Source: Balneolales bacterium
GTDB lineage: Bacteria > Bacteroidota > Rhodothermia > Balneolales > Natronogracilivirgulaceae
Length of the DNA: 7,444 nucleotides
Assembly: GCA_007133875.1 (NCBI GenBank)
Contig: SLLW01000388.1
Span: 1-7,444 of the forward strand
Reading direction: 5' to 3'
A program made the position numbers and the translations under genes. Shown here piece by piece: positions 1 to 6,382 of this stretch (positions are counted from its first letter, which is position 1; each line of letters begins with the position of its first letter). The notes beneath the pieces are model-generated. The model made no database searches, was not told where the DNA came from, and saw only the letters and a list, made by a program, of their open reading frames with translations.

Positions 1-2153
1 AATCCGATTAGCAGGGGCAGCATAGCGATTATGGACCAACGGAGTGACCGAAATCCGATGTTAACCAGAATAAAAATCATAACAAATGTTGCAATAACCA
101 TATACGGGCTTTCATCTCTCATTAATTCGAGCATTTCAGCAGCAACAATGGAGGTACTGGCAGCGTGATACGTCCTGCCGCTTTTCGTCTCAATCGTTCC
201 TATTTCATTTTTAAAATTGATAGAGTTACGACCGTCAGAGAGGCCAACGGCCGGATATATCATCACAAACCGTCCGATCTCTCCGTCACGGGTCAGAAAT
301 CTGTTTTTAAGGAACTCAGGTATATCATCAATTCGTAATGGCTGATCCACTTGTGCGGCGCGGCGCAGAATGTCGATTTGTTCACCCTCCTCATCACGAA
401 TAAACGGATCATCCAGCAGCTCCCGGATGTTCCGGATCTTTGCCAGTTTTTGTTGCTCTTCTTCCACACCGACCGGGAATCGCTCTTGCAGCGCCTCCAC
501 ATCCAGAATTGTGGTCTCCGGATTAGTGCGTTTCTTTTCGCGAATGATGTCCAGAATTTCACGGACCTCTTCGTCGGTTTCCGCTAAAATATAAGCCGGA
601 TTTCGCCTTGAAGTCTGCATCACATCACCGCGGATCGCACGGTACTCCTCATATCTCGGAAACTCGGGTTCCAGAACACTGAAATTATATTCGAAATAGA
701 GCTTGTCGGTATTAAAAAGTACAGCAACGACAACCAGGGAACCGATGGCGAAAATCGTGCGGGCAAAGGGGAACTTCGACTCCTTCCGGTGATCCGGTTC
801 AACATCAGTGGTCAGGTTCTTGTTAATAAGAATCAGGTTATACCGTTCAAACAAAGTGATAATAGCCGGCATGATAAAAAGCATGGAGAGATAAGCCAGC
901 ACGATACCGAGTCCGGAGATGAATCCGAATTCAGAAAATCCGCGAAAATCTGCAAAGACAAGTACAAACAGAGCTACCGCAGTTGTCGTGGCACTGGTCA
1001 TAATTGCCGATCCGGTACTGTCATATGTGCTGAATAATGCATTTCTCACCAATTCACCTTTCGATCGTTTCTCCAGATAACGGGCGTAAAAGTGGATGCC
1101 ATAATCTATTCCGAGTCCAAAAAGAATCACAAACAGAACCGAAGTCATGGTATTCAGCGTCCCGACTGCCAAATAGGCTATTCCGAAAGTGATGATAAGG
1201 CTGATCATCAGCGGAATACCGATAACAAGAATGGGTACGGGAAACCGGATGATATGTGCCCAGATGGAGTGATGCTGATGCCGGTAATGTCCGCGGCGAT
1301 AGTTAATCATGATCTTGATCATGAAATAGAATCCGACCAGCAGGATGATGGCCGTTATTCCGGATCCAAAACTGGTGATAACATCACGAATGATGGAGTC
1401 AATTTCCATGAGGTGGCGCTCCAGGCGTCCTCCTGACCTTGCGATCATTTCCGGATGGTAGCTGGCGGGTTCCAGCTCGGCAATGAGTTCTTCAAAAGCC
1501 GTGAACAGATCATCTATATAGGTGAGATCGCCTTGAGATCCCGTCGGGAAAAAGCTGAGCACCAAATGGGTACTGTCATCGGATATCGGGTATTCTGAGG
1601 GGATCATTTCATCGTACATCTCCTCAAATTGCCTGAGCTGGTCCTCCTCCTCTTCATCATCGTCGAAATCATCTTCAAAATCTACAAAAAAGGGATTCGC
1701 TTCCAGCCGCGCCTCCTCTATCCGATCCTCCAAATAGGCGATGATCTCATCAATTTCCTGGTCGGTTGAGAGATAGACAGCGTAATCCTTCAAAACCTCT
1801 ACATCCCGACGATATTCGTATCGATTGACAAAATAATCATTCCGTCGTTCATCATAGAGCTCCATTGCCCTGGGGATCAAATCCTCAGCGAACGCTTTAT
1901 TTGCCTCGAAATCAGGCGAATGAATGGCCACCTCAAGAGCAGTCTCCCCTCCGACTGACTCACGCAACTCCTCCAATGCCTGAACACTTTCGTAGTGATC
2001 GGGAAGCAGGCTCGCCAGGTCCGTATCAATATTCAGTTTCGAAGCATAGTATCCTGCACCTATTGCGACAGCTAACGTGGATAGTACAATGGCAACGGGA
2101 TACTGATAATTCAGCCTTACCAGCGGGCGAAGAAAGGCGAGTAGTTTTCTCAT
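1..2153 (-). CDS. RND/MMPL-superfamily inner-membrane transporter, HpnN-like (C-terminus beyond window)
   Basis: The frame is open from an ATG at 2153 down to base 1, giving 717 codons with no stop or frameshift. The layout is that of the RND superfamily: TM1 at about residues 18-37, a large periplasmic loop to about 255, TM2-TM6 at about 260-436, TM7 at about 460-480, a second periplasmic loop, TM8 at about 680-697 and the start of TM9. Family hallmarks are GLGIDYGIHFYARY from residue 346 (the G-x-G-x-D-Y signature, with the Asp at 350) and the TM5-TM6 block around TGSAIMTSATTTA (from 380) ending in an LFIMP motif. TM9-TM12 are missing only because the window ends. Single-chain RND proteins of this type (MMPL, HpnN) move lipids or hydrophobic molecules using the proton gradient. 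Oddities are a run of 12 acidic residues in 14 (158-171) in the first loop and an Arg/His-rich cytoplasmic linker (285-300). The same-strand MlaC-like and TolC-like genes upstream suggest envelope lipid export; the substrate is unknown. No Shine-Dalgarno precedes the ATG. Confidence 0.9.
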   Translation of the reverse strand, partial: MRKLLAFLRPLVRLNYQYPVAIVLSTLAVAIGAGYYASKLNIDTDLASLLPDHYESVQALEELRESVGGETALEVAIHSPDFEANKAFAEDLIPRAMELYDERRNDYFVNRYEYRRDVEVLKDYAVYLSTDQEIDEIIAYLEDRIEEARLEANPFFVDFEDDFDDDEEEEDQLRQFEEMYDEMIPSEYPISDDSTHLVLSFFPTGSQGDLTYIDDLFTAFEELIAELEPASYHPEMIARSGGRLERHLMEIDSIIRDVITSFGSGITAIILLVGFYFMIKIMINYRRGHYRHQHHSIWAHIIRFPVPILVIGIPLMISLIITFGIAYLAVGTLNTMTSVLFVILFGLGIDYGIHFYARYLEKRSKGELVRNALFSTYDSTGSAIMTSATTTAVALFVLVFADFRGFSEFGFISGLGIVLAYLSMLFIMPAIITLFERYNLILINKNLTTDVEPDHRKESKFPFARTIFAIGSLVVVAVLFNTDKLYFEYNFSVLEPEFPRYEEYRAIRGDVMQTSRRNPAYILAETDEEVREILDIIREKKRTNPETTILDVEALQERFPVGVEEEQQKLAKIRNIRELLDDPFIRDEEGEQIDILRRAAQVDQPLRIDDIPEFLKNRFLTRDGEIGRFVMIYPAVGLSDGRNSINFKNEIGTIETKSGRTYHAASTSIVAAEMLELMRDESPYMVIATFVMIFILVNIGFRSLRWSIIAMLPLLIG

Positions 2154-2373
2154 GAAATAAATAAAACGTTACAATAAAATTCGGTCGGAAAGTTACAAAA
2201 TATGATGGAACTTTGGGAGTCTGCAGAATTTACATAGTTTTATGGGGTAACTTGTAGTGAGCTTACAGGGACGGTACTACATGCACGCACCAAAACGTTT
2301 ATAAATTGTCCTGACATAACAGTGATATATCACCGAATCATTCGGTATATCATACTTATTTATCCGGTTTATT
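2154..2373. promoter_or_regulatory. Divergent intergenic region between the transporter and the lipocalin-like gene
   Basis: These 220 bases separate two divergent starts and must carry both promoters. They are AT-rich and contain no credible gene. I see no convincing sigma70 or Bacteroidota-type (TTTG / TAnnTTTG) promoter with correct spacing on either strand; TATTTTG on the minus strand near 2200 is one base short of the latter. The 8-mer AAAACGTT occurs twice (2163-2170 and 2292-2299), and GTTACAA twice on the transporter side (2168-2174 and 2192-2198). The palindrome at 2332-2346 is listed separately. Confidence 0.5.
2327..2350. promoter_or_regulatory. 15-bp palindrome, candidate operator
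   Basis: ACCGAAT (2332-2338) and ATTCGGT (2340-2346) are perfect inverted repeats around a single C. The symmetry continues into ATAT on both sides if one C at 2331 is allowed as a bulge. The site ends 24 bases before the ATG at 2374, where a dimeric repressor of the TetR or MarR kind would block transcription of that gene. No regulator gene lies in the window, so the binding protein is unknown. It could also act as a hairpin in the mRNA leader. Confidence 0.45.
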
Positions 2374-3495
2374 ATGGTTATTACTCCGTTTTCCAGCACT
2401 CTGAATCAATTTGTAACTGCCGTTTTACTTATCGGTATAACCCTTTTGATACAACCTGTTAATACCAATGGTTTCCTCATAGCCGCTTCCAATGCGAACG
2501 GTACATCTGTCGGGGAATCATCCGACAGTGAATTACGCAAAACCGTTTGGGAGGATATGCTTCCGCATACGCGATCCGGTAATTATTATAACGAGTTTTG
2601 GGTCTATCATGTTTTTCTCGAAAATGACCTGCAGCTGCACATTACATTTTCACTTGCCAACTTCGGGCGATTTAAAAGTGCGGTAAGCGGTGGAAAGTTG
2701 TTTGTTTCGAATTTTAACGACAAAAATTACAGTGTTGCACGTGAATTCGACCAGGATCGAATGGTAATTGAGGAAGATCAGCACAAAATCTCACTGACCT
2801 CTGATTCGGATATCTATTTTAAAGGGGATCTGCCAAATAATCATGAAGTACATTTTAAAGCCACAAAAGGTGGTGTTTCTTATCTTGTGGATCTTCAATT
2901 TTCGGATATTCACCCGGGCTATACTCTGGGTGATGGCATCGTCAGGGTGGATGGTGATGATATGGGAATCTTTATTCATATGCCGAAAGCTTCCGTCCGC
3001 GGAACAGTAGCCATTAATGAAGACACCCTCTCCGTATCCGGAACCGCCTATATGGATCATACCTATCAGACGGACCTCTCATCCAAAGTGGTTGATAAAG
3101 GGTTTCGCCATATAAGCCATACCGAAAATGGTTTTAACAGCGGCTACTACCTTATACCAAAAGATAAATCAGAACACAATGTTATTGGTATTGGTTTGAA
3201 GAACAATGGCTCTGGCACCATGCTGAAAAAACCGTATGATATACGAATTCTGGAATCAAGCCGGGTAGATGGGAAAACCATTCCCGGAGAGTTTGAAATC
3301 ACCTACAATTCAGGCGAAAAACAGACCTTCAAACGTACCCATGATTTTCAAAGCGTCTCTTTCCTTGCAGAAGTTGGCAGGCTGCAACGACGTATCGTTC
3401 GTGCCGTACTGGGTGGAGAAGTTGTCGAATATGTGGGTAAAGGAGTTATTAACGACCAGACCCCGGCAAACTACAACTTTTTGATCGTTCACTGA
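2374..3495 (+). CDS. Probable lipocalin-like (CrtC/AttH/Svf1-type) envelope protein
   Basis: The product is 373 residues. A hydrophobic segment at about residues 11-28 is likely a signal anchor or uncleaved signal peptide; no clean cleavage site or lipobox is visible. The rest is rich in alternating beta-type segments, as expected for a beta-barrel. The best clue is GTAYMDHTYQT (about 227-237), which resembles the G-x-x-Y-x-D-H block of carotenoid 1,2-hydratases (CrtC), AttH-like proteins and Svf1-like lipocalins. YYNEFWVYHVFL (about 71-82) near the start of the folded part also fits that group. If the match is right, the protein binds or modifies a hydrophobic molecule such as a lipid or isoprenoid at the envelope. 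It is divergent from the transporter gene, which may handle a related substrate. The ATG was chosen because no in-frame alternative with a ribosome binding site exists; none precedes this one either. The family call is from memory of motifs and is tentative; that it is a real gene is much firmer. Confidence 0.6.
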   Translation: MVITPFSSTLNQFVTAVLLIGITLLIQPVNTNGFLIAASNANGTSVGESSDSELRKTVWEDMLPHTRSGNYYNEFWVYHVFLENDLQLHITFSLANFGRFKSAVSGGKLFVSNFNDKNYSVAREFDQDRMVIEEDQHKISLTSDSDIYFKGDLPNNHEVHFKATKGGVSYLVDLQFSDIHPGYTLGDGIVRVDGDDMGIFIHMPKASVRGTVAINEDTLSVSGTAYMDHTYQTDLSSKVVDKGFRHISHTENGFNSGYYLIPKDKSEHNVIGIGLKNNGSGTMLKKPYDIRILESSRVDGKTIPGEFEITYNSGEKQTFKRTHDFQSVSFLAEVGRLQRRIVRAVLGGEVVEYVGKGVINDQTPANYNFLIVH

Positions 3496-3511
3496 GGACC
3501 GAAGGTAAACT

Positions 3512-3550
3512 ACAGGCTGGGAATGACCCTCCCGATTCCGTATTGCCTGT
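3512..3550 (+). terminator. Stem-loop just after the lipocalin-like gene, possible terminator
   Basis: ACAGGC (3512-3517) pairs with GCCTGT (3545-3550), and inside it GGAAT (3520-3524) pairs with ATTCC (3535-3539), giving a two-part stem 17 bases after the stop codon. There is no T-run after it, so it is not a classical intrinsic terminator. It may instead stabilise the 3' end or be part of a larger structured element. Confidence 0.35.
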
Positions 3551-3557
3551 CAACATT

Positions 3558-3662
3558 GCAAGTGACCTTCCCACCGAAGTCCTTCGGCATACAAAAGCTA
3601 CTCCGGAGCGGCACCTCCTGCAAGAAGTGGCACCTTTTCTCAAACCGTGGCTAGGCACTTGC
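3558..3662. repeat. 105-bp element bounded by a 10-bp inverted repeat
   Basis: GCAAGTGACCT (3558-3568) matches the reverse complement of AGGCACTTGC (3653-3662) over 10 pairs with a single bulged A. Inside lie a tight hairpin, CCGAAG (3574-3579) against CTTCGG (3582-3587), and a CTCCGGAG palindrome (3601-3608). The stretch looks richer in GC than the AT-rich DNA after it. This is the form of a short dispersed intergenic repeat (MITE- or REP-like) or a structured RNA. I cannot test copy number from one window, and no target-site duplication is evident. Confidence 0.4.
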
Positions 3663-3692
3663 CGACTGTCATTTTGGGGAATACCTTTTTAG

Positions 3693-3760
3693 TTAGTATT
3701 CATGTTTTTTTGAATGAAAATGGTATTATATAGCTTATATTCGAAATATTAGCCATAAGT
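3693..3760 (+). promoter_or_regulatory. AT-rich stretch, probable promoter region of the glycosyltransferase pair
   Basis: After the structured element the base composition falls sharply to AT-rich sequence, with TATTAT at 3724-3729 as a -10-like box and TTGAAT at 3710-3715 as a weak -35-like box. Their spacing is too short for a standard sigma70 promoter, so the exact boxes are not assigned. Position and composition are the evidence: this is the only plausible place for a promoter serving the two genes that follow. Confidence 0.3.
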
Positions 3761-3801
3761 CGCCGGTTTGCCACAGGAGTCTTCTGAATTTCATTCCGGC
3801 G
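3761..3801 (+). promoter_or_regulatory. Hairpin in the leader of the GT4-like gene
   Basis: CGCCGG (3761-3766) and CCGGCG (3796-3801) form a six-pair GC-only stem. Within its loop, CAGGA (3774-3778) can pair with TTCTG (3782-3786), including one G-U pair. A 10-bp palindrome, ATGATATCAT (3806-3815), follows directly. An AGGAG inside the loop (3775-3779) is too far from the ATG to serve it. The arrangement suggests a folded 5' leader, though it matches no riboswitch class I know. Confidence 0.35.
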
Positions 3802-3828
3802 ATGCATGATATCATAAACGGTTTGCCA
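3764..3828 (+). repeat. 10-bp direct repeat CGGTTTGCCA, second copy overlapping the start codon
   Basis: CGGTTTGCCA occurs at 3764-3773 and again at 3819-3828, where its last base is the A of the ATG. The copies are 55 bases apart and exact. The first overlaps the left arm of the leader hairpin. The repeat could be a protein-binding pair, a translational operator, or the trace of a small duplication. Confidence 0.4.
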
Positions 3829-4901
3829 TGAATATTATTTATGTCCCGTCACTCCCCATCTACCACGAACTCACGGATAATGACGGATTTTTAGAACTTG
3901 CTGACCGGGATAAATGGATGCCATCGCTGCTGAATCAAAAGGGGTATCCAACCCAGCTTTGGGCTGCCGGTTATCACTCTTTAAAAACGGAATGGCAATA
4001 CGATGACCTTCCAACCCTGCCGGTTCGTATTTTCAGAACAGATTCACGAGACGGGGATATCAAGAAACACGCATCACGGTCATTAAATGAAGCAGTTTTT
4101 CAAGAAGACATTGATTTTGTGATCATCAAAGGGATGGATGGCGGTGTTGGACTCGACCTTATAAAACGCGTTCTCATCCCCCGACAAATTCCGTTTGCCA
4201 CGATAATTAACGGCACCTGGTACCATCCGGTTATTAAACATGCCACTGCTGTACTTTATGAAACAGAGTGGCAGCGTAAACAACTTACCACACGTACCGT
4301 ACGATTTTGGCGAAGCGTAGTGGATGATCGTAAAATGATTCATCTGGCAAAGTCGGTAGACACCCGGCATTTCTCTCCAAATCCAAAAATCAAGAAAGAG
4401 TGTGATGTCATTGGAATGGAGCGAATTCTGACCCATTCCGACAAGATTGCGAAGTTAATTGAACTTTCACGCCATGTCAAAGTCGGTATTATTGGCGGAG
4501 GGACCGAACTTTATAATTTCCGGAAAAGGTACCCCGAAATCACCTGGTTTGGTGCTGTACCATATTCCCGTATACCCGATCTCATGAATAAAGGCAAACT
4601 TTTTTTTCATAGTGGGTTTCGAAAAGATCATCCCAGGGCCATATCCGAAGCGGCTGCGTGTGGTGTTCCAACTGTAGCATTTGGTGATGTGATCCATAGT
4701 GATGTACTGCCCGACCACATCGGCCTGCGTGTAGATCAAAATAGCTTTGTCTCTGAGATAACTGCTCTGCTTGAAAATCAAAAACAACTGGAATCGTACT
4801 CAAAAGCGGCCCGGACACACGCGGAGAACGTTTGGAATCATCAGTCTACGTTACCCGCTATCCGGGAGCTTATCCTTCGTTTAAAAAAAAGTAAAAAGTA
4901 A
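3828..4901 (+). CDS. Glycosyltransferase, GT-B fold, GT4-like
   Basis: The product is 357 residues with no signal peptide, so it is likely cytoplasmic or membrane-peripheral. The N-terminal acceptor-side domain spans about 1-175. The hinge region carries KSVDTRHFSPNP (175-186), the equivalent of the G-V-D-x-x-x-F-x-P segment of GT4 enzymes. The C-terminal nucleotide-sugar domain has VGIIGGGTE (219-227), WFGAVPYSRIPDLM (240-253) and AISEAAACGVPTVAF (271-285), the classic donor-binding block. GT4 enzymes move a sugar from a nucleotide-sugar to a glycan or lipid with retention of configuration. In the usual E-x7-E motif the second Glu is present (274), but the first position is Lys266. The next gene starts 6 bases after the stop, so the two are almost certainly co-transcribed. 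The gene ends in a Lys-rich tail encoded by an A8 run, a possible slippage site. No Shine-Dalgarno is visible; upstream ATGs at 3802 and 3806 are out of frame, which supports this start. The substrate is unknown. Confidence 0.85.
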   Translation: MNIIYVPSLPIYHELTDNDGFLELADRDKWMPSLLNQKGYPTQLWAAGYHSLKTEWQYDDLPTLPVRIFRTDSRDGDIKKHASRSLNEAVFQEDIDFVIIKGMDGGVGLDLIKRVLIPRQIPFATIINGTWYHPVIKHATAVLYETEWQRKQLTTRTVRFWRSVVDDRKMIHLAKSVDTRHFSPNPKIKKECDVIGMERILTHSDKIAKLIELSRHVKVGIIGGGTELYNFRKRYPEITWFGAVPYSRIPDLMNKGKLFFHSGFRKDHPRAISEAAACGVPTVAFGDVIHSDVLPDHIGLRVDQNSFVSEITALLENQKQLESYSKAARTHAENVWNHQSTLPAIRELILRLKKSKK

Positions 4902-4907
4902 CCCACC

Positions 4908-5705
4908 ATGATGTCACAAGATTCACCATTGGTTAGCTGTCTGCTTATAGCCAGCAATGATTATGCCCGCGTTGCGAGATCCGTTCATTGCTATCAGCTA
5001 CAAAACTGGCAGCATAAAGAACTGGTCATAGTAGAACATGGAACCGAAGACATCACCCCGTTACTTGAGGGTCTTCCGTCCGATGAAATTCGCCATATTC
5101 GTTACAACAAAACGGATGATGTTTCGCTGGCATCCAAGCTCAATATGGCACTTGACCACGCCAATGGAAGCTTTGCAGCCCTCTGGGGCGAGTCGGACTG
5201 GCACCATCCGGAACGAATCCCGTTTCAAGTGGAAAAACTGATGGACGGAGCGGATTTGTGCCGGTTTGAAGGAACATTGCTCCATCTGGACCATCCGGGA
5301 TTTGTGCATCATCCCTATCTTCATTTCCCATCGGGCGGTTACTTCGAAAATGTGATGTTCCGTAGTAAACCCGGAATTCGCTTTCCCGAATCCAAAAAAG
5401 AGGTATTCCGGAATTTTGTGTCACTCTGGGATGATGAAAAGGTCAAAACCATAGATGTACAATACTCCTGGCTCATCGTGCGTGACTTGGAAGGGGAAAC
5501 CGGGTCGAAATCCTATAAACGGTTTTTAAAGGGTTTTCGGGATAATACAAAAGATCTGGCATTGCTGACCTGGCTCAAGTTGCGGGGCAGAAACACCGTA
5601 ACCCACCAACGGTTCAAGCTCTCAACTGATGCGCGTTCCAGTTTTTACCTCTATTTGAAAGAGTCTCAAAAACTGGGATTGATTGATTCATTGTCTGATG
5701 GGTAA
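4908..5705 (+). CDS. Glycosyltransferase, GT-A fold, GT2-like
   Basis: The product is 265 residues with no signal peptide or membrane segment. The N-terminus PLVSCLLIASNDYARVARSV (7-26), followed by ELVIVEHG (38-45), is the first beta-alpha-beta unit of family 2 glycosyltransferases. LNMALDHANGSFAALWGESD (78-97) and then WHHPERIPFQ (98-107) match the LN-x-G-x-x-x-A-x-G ... D-x-D-D-x-x-x-P-x-R block that binds the nucleotide and metal. Here the metal-binding triplet reads Glu95-Ser96-Asp97, with Glu in the first position. The usual C-terminal catalytic ED or Q-x-x-R-W motif is not obvious, although VSLWDDEKV (171-179) may hold the base. At 265 residues it is a compact member. It follows the GT4-like gene by 6 bases and probably adds the next sugar of the same glycan. 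Two ATGs lie in tandem (4908 and 4911), so the start may be one codon later. The gene ends only 4 bases from the stop of the opposite-strand MlaC-like gene. Confidence 0.82.
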   Translation: MMSQDSPLVSCLLIASNDYARVARSVHCYQLQNWQHKELVIVEHGTEDITPLLEGLPSDEIRHIRYNKTDDVSLASKLNMALDHANGSFAALWGESDWHHPERIPFQVEKLMDGADLCRFEGTLLHLDHPGFVHHPYLHFPSGGYFENVMFRSKPGIRFPESKKEVFRNFVSLWDDEKVKTIDVQYSWLIVRDLEGETGSKSYKRFLKGFRDNTKDLALLTWLKLRGRNTVTHQRFKLSTDARSSFYLYLKESQKLGLIDSLSDG

Positions 5706-5709
5706 ATAA

Positions 5710-6294
5710 TCAGGCCTGGTCCGCCCGACGACGCAGGTTTTCAATCAACGCTTCATACCCCCTTCTGCGGATAATATTCTGAAATGACCGGCGATATGAT
5801 TCGGCCGTCCATGCATCATCAATGGACATATCGGTAATAACCCACTCTCCGTCTTTCTCCATCATACGGTAAAGAATTGGGATCCGGTTTTTATCCAGGA
5901 TTGCTGTGGTTGATACTTTGGCAGTACTGTTATGTACTTCGATTTCATCATACACCACTTCAGCCCGGTAGATATCGAGGCGCTGCAGCGATTGGTCACG
6001 AATGATTTTCGCAAAAAGTTCAATAAACTCATCCTGTTCAGCCGAATCCAGTTCCTCGAACTTATCGTCCAGAGCATACCGGCCCATTTCCCGGTAATCC
6101 ATCATATCATTCACGATATCACGAAGTTGTTCTCTCTGTTGATCGGTGATATCGGTGTCACCCGGCCCAAGCAACTCTTTGATCTGATCATCTCGGTCGT
6201 CCAGAATGGACCGGATTTCCTGCGCCCGGTCTGTTTCGGCAAAAGCGGTTGAGGTTGCCCATATCATGGAAAAAATAAAAAACAGCAATTTCAT
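5710..6294 (-). CDS. MlaC/Ttg2D/HpnM-family periplasmic phospholipid-binding protein
   Basis: The product is 194 residues, slightly shorter than E. coli MlaC (about 211). Residues 1-19 form a signal peptide with a probable AFA-E cleavage site. The mature part follows the family pattern: a helical N-terminal part, MMDYREMGRYALDDKFEEL (64-82) equivalent to the D-x-x-x-M-x-R-x-x-L-G segment, then EQDEFIELFAKIIRD (86-100). After these come beta strands with a Lys-Asp-Gly-Glu-Trp turn (147-151), TDMSIDDAW (154-162) and a closing YRRSFQNIIRRRGYEALI (167-184), which matches the family's N-Y-R-x-x-F-x-x-I-x-x-x-G. MlaC proteins carry a phospholipid across the periplasm; HpnM is the relative in hopanoid clusters. 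No MlaFEDB genes are present, but a TolC-family gene lies 88 bases upstream on the same strand and an RND transporter further downstream, suggesting a different membrane partner. No Shine-Dalgarno precedes the ATG. It is convergent with the GT2-like gene, with no recognisable terminator in the 4-base gap. Confidence 0.9.
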   Translation of the reverse strand: MKLLFFIFSMIWATSTAFAETDRAQEIRSILDDRDDQIKELLGPGDTDITDQQREQLRDIVNDMMDYREMGRYALDDKFEELDSAEQDEFIELFAKIIRDQSLQRLDIYRAEVVYDEIEVHNSTAKVSTTAILDKNRIPILYRMMEKDGEWVITDMSIDDAWTAESYRRSFQNIIRRRGYEALIENLRRRADQA

Positions 6295-6382
6295 ATCAGA
6301 GATGCATTTAAATTAATTGATGCAACATATACTGTTAAACGGTGATCTAGGTGGTTATGGTCTGTTTCTCCGTCAATTGTTG
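6295..6382 (-). other. 88-base gap between the TolC-like and MlaC-like genes
   Basis: This short AT-rich gap lies between two same-strand genes. It holds no hairpin with a T-run and no clear promoter boxes. It is short enough for the two genes to share a transcript. No Shine-Dalgarno is present just before the MlaC-like start. Confidence 0.5.

Larger units (their letters stand above)
3496..3692 (+). other. Open in-frame tail after the TGA of the upstream gene (no independent start)
   Basis: After the TGA at 3493-3495 the same frame stays open for 65 codons until TAG at 3690-3692. The conceptual tail includes DLPTEVLRHTKATPERHLL and ends in SFWGIPF. It has no recognisable domain and no start of its own. 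The stretch overlaps the inverted-repeat structures listed below, so it is more likely a non-coding or repeat sequence that is open by chance than a readthrough extension. It is recorded because the coincidence of frame is notable. Confidence 0.25.

Noticed and set aside
1092..1436. Plus-strand 114-codon open frame
   Set aside because: It is antisense to the RND transporter, across its membrane-segment region. The composition (Asp, Asn, Ser and Lys rich, no structure) is that of a shadow frame.
3449..3658. Minus-strand 69-codon open frame over the intergenic element
   Set aside because: It overlaps the 3' end of the lipocalin-like gene, is rich in Arg, Ser and Cys in a way typical of translated non-coding DNA, and has no domain or ribosome binding site.
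4083..4436. Minus-strand 117-codon open frame
   Set aside because: It lies antisense within the GT4-like gene, whose plus-strand frame carries clear family motifs.
5706..5720. CAGGCCTG palindrome (5711-5718) as a bidirectional terminator
   Set aside because: It lies inside the end of the MlaC-like coding region, has no loop and no T-run, and is too short to count as a terminator.
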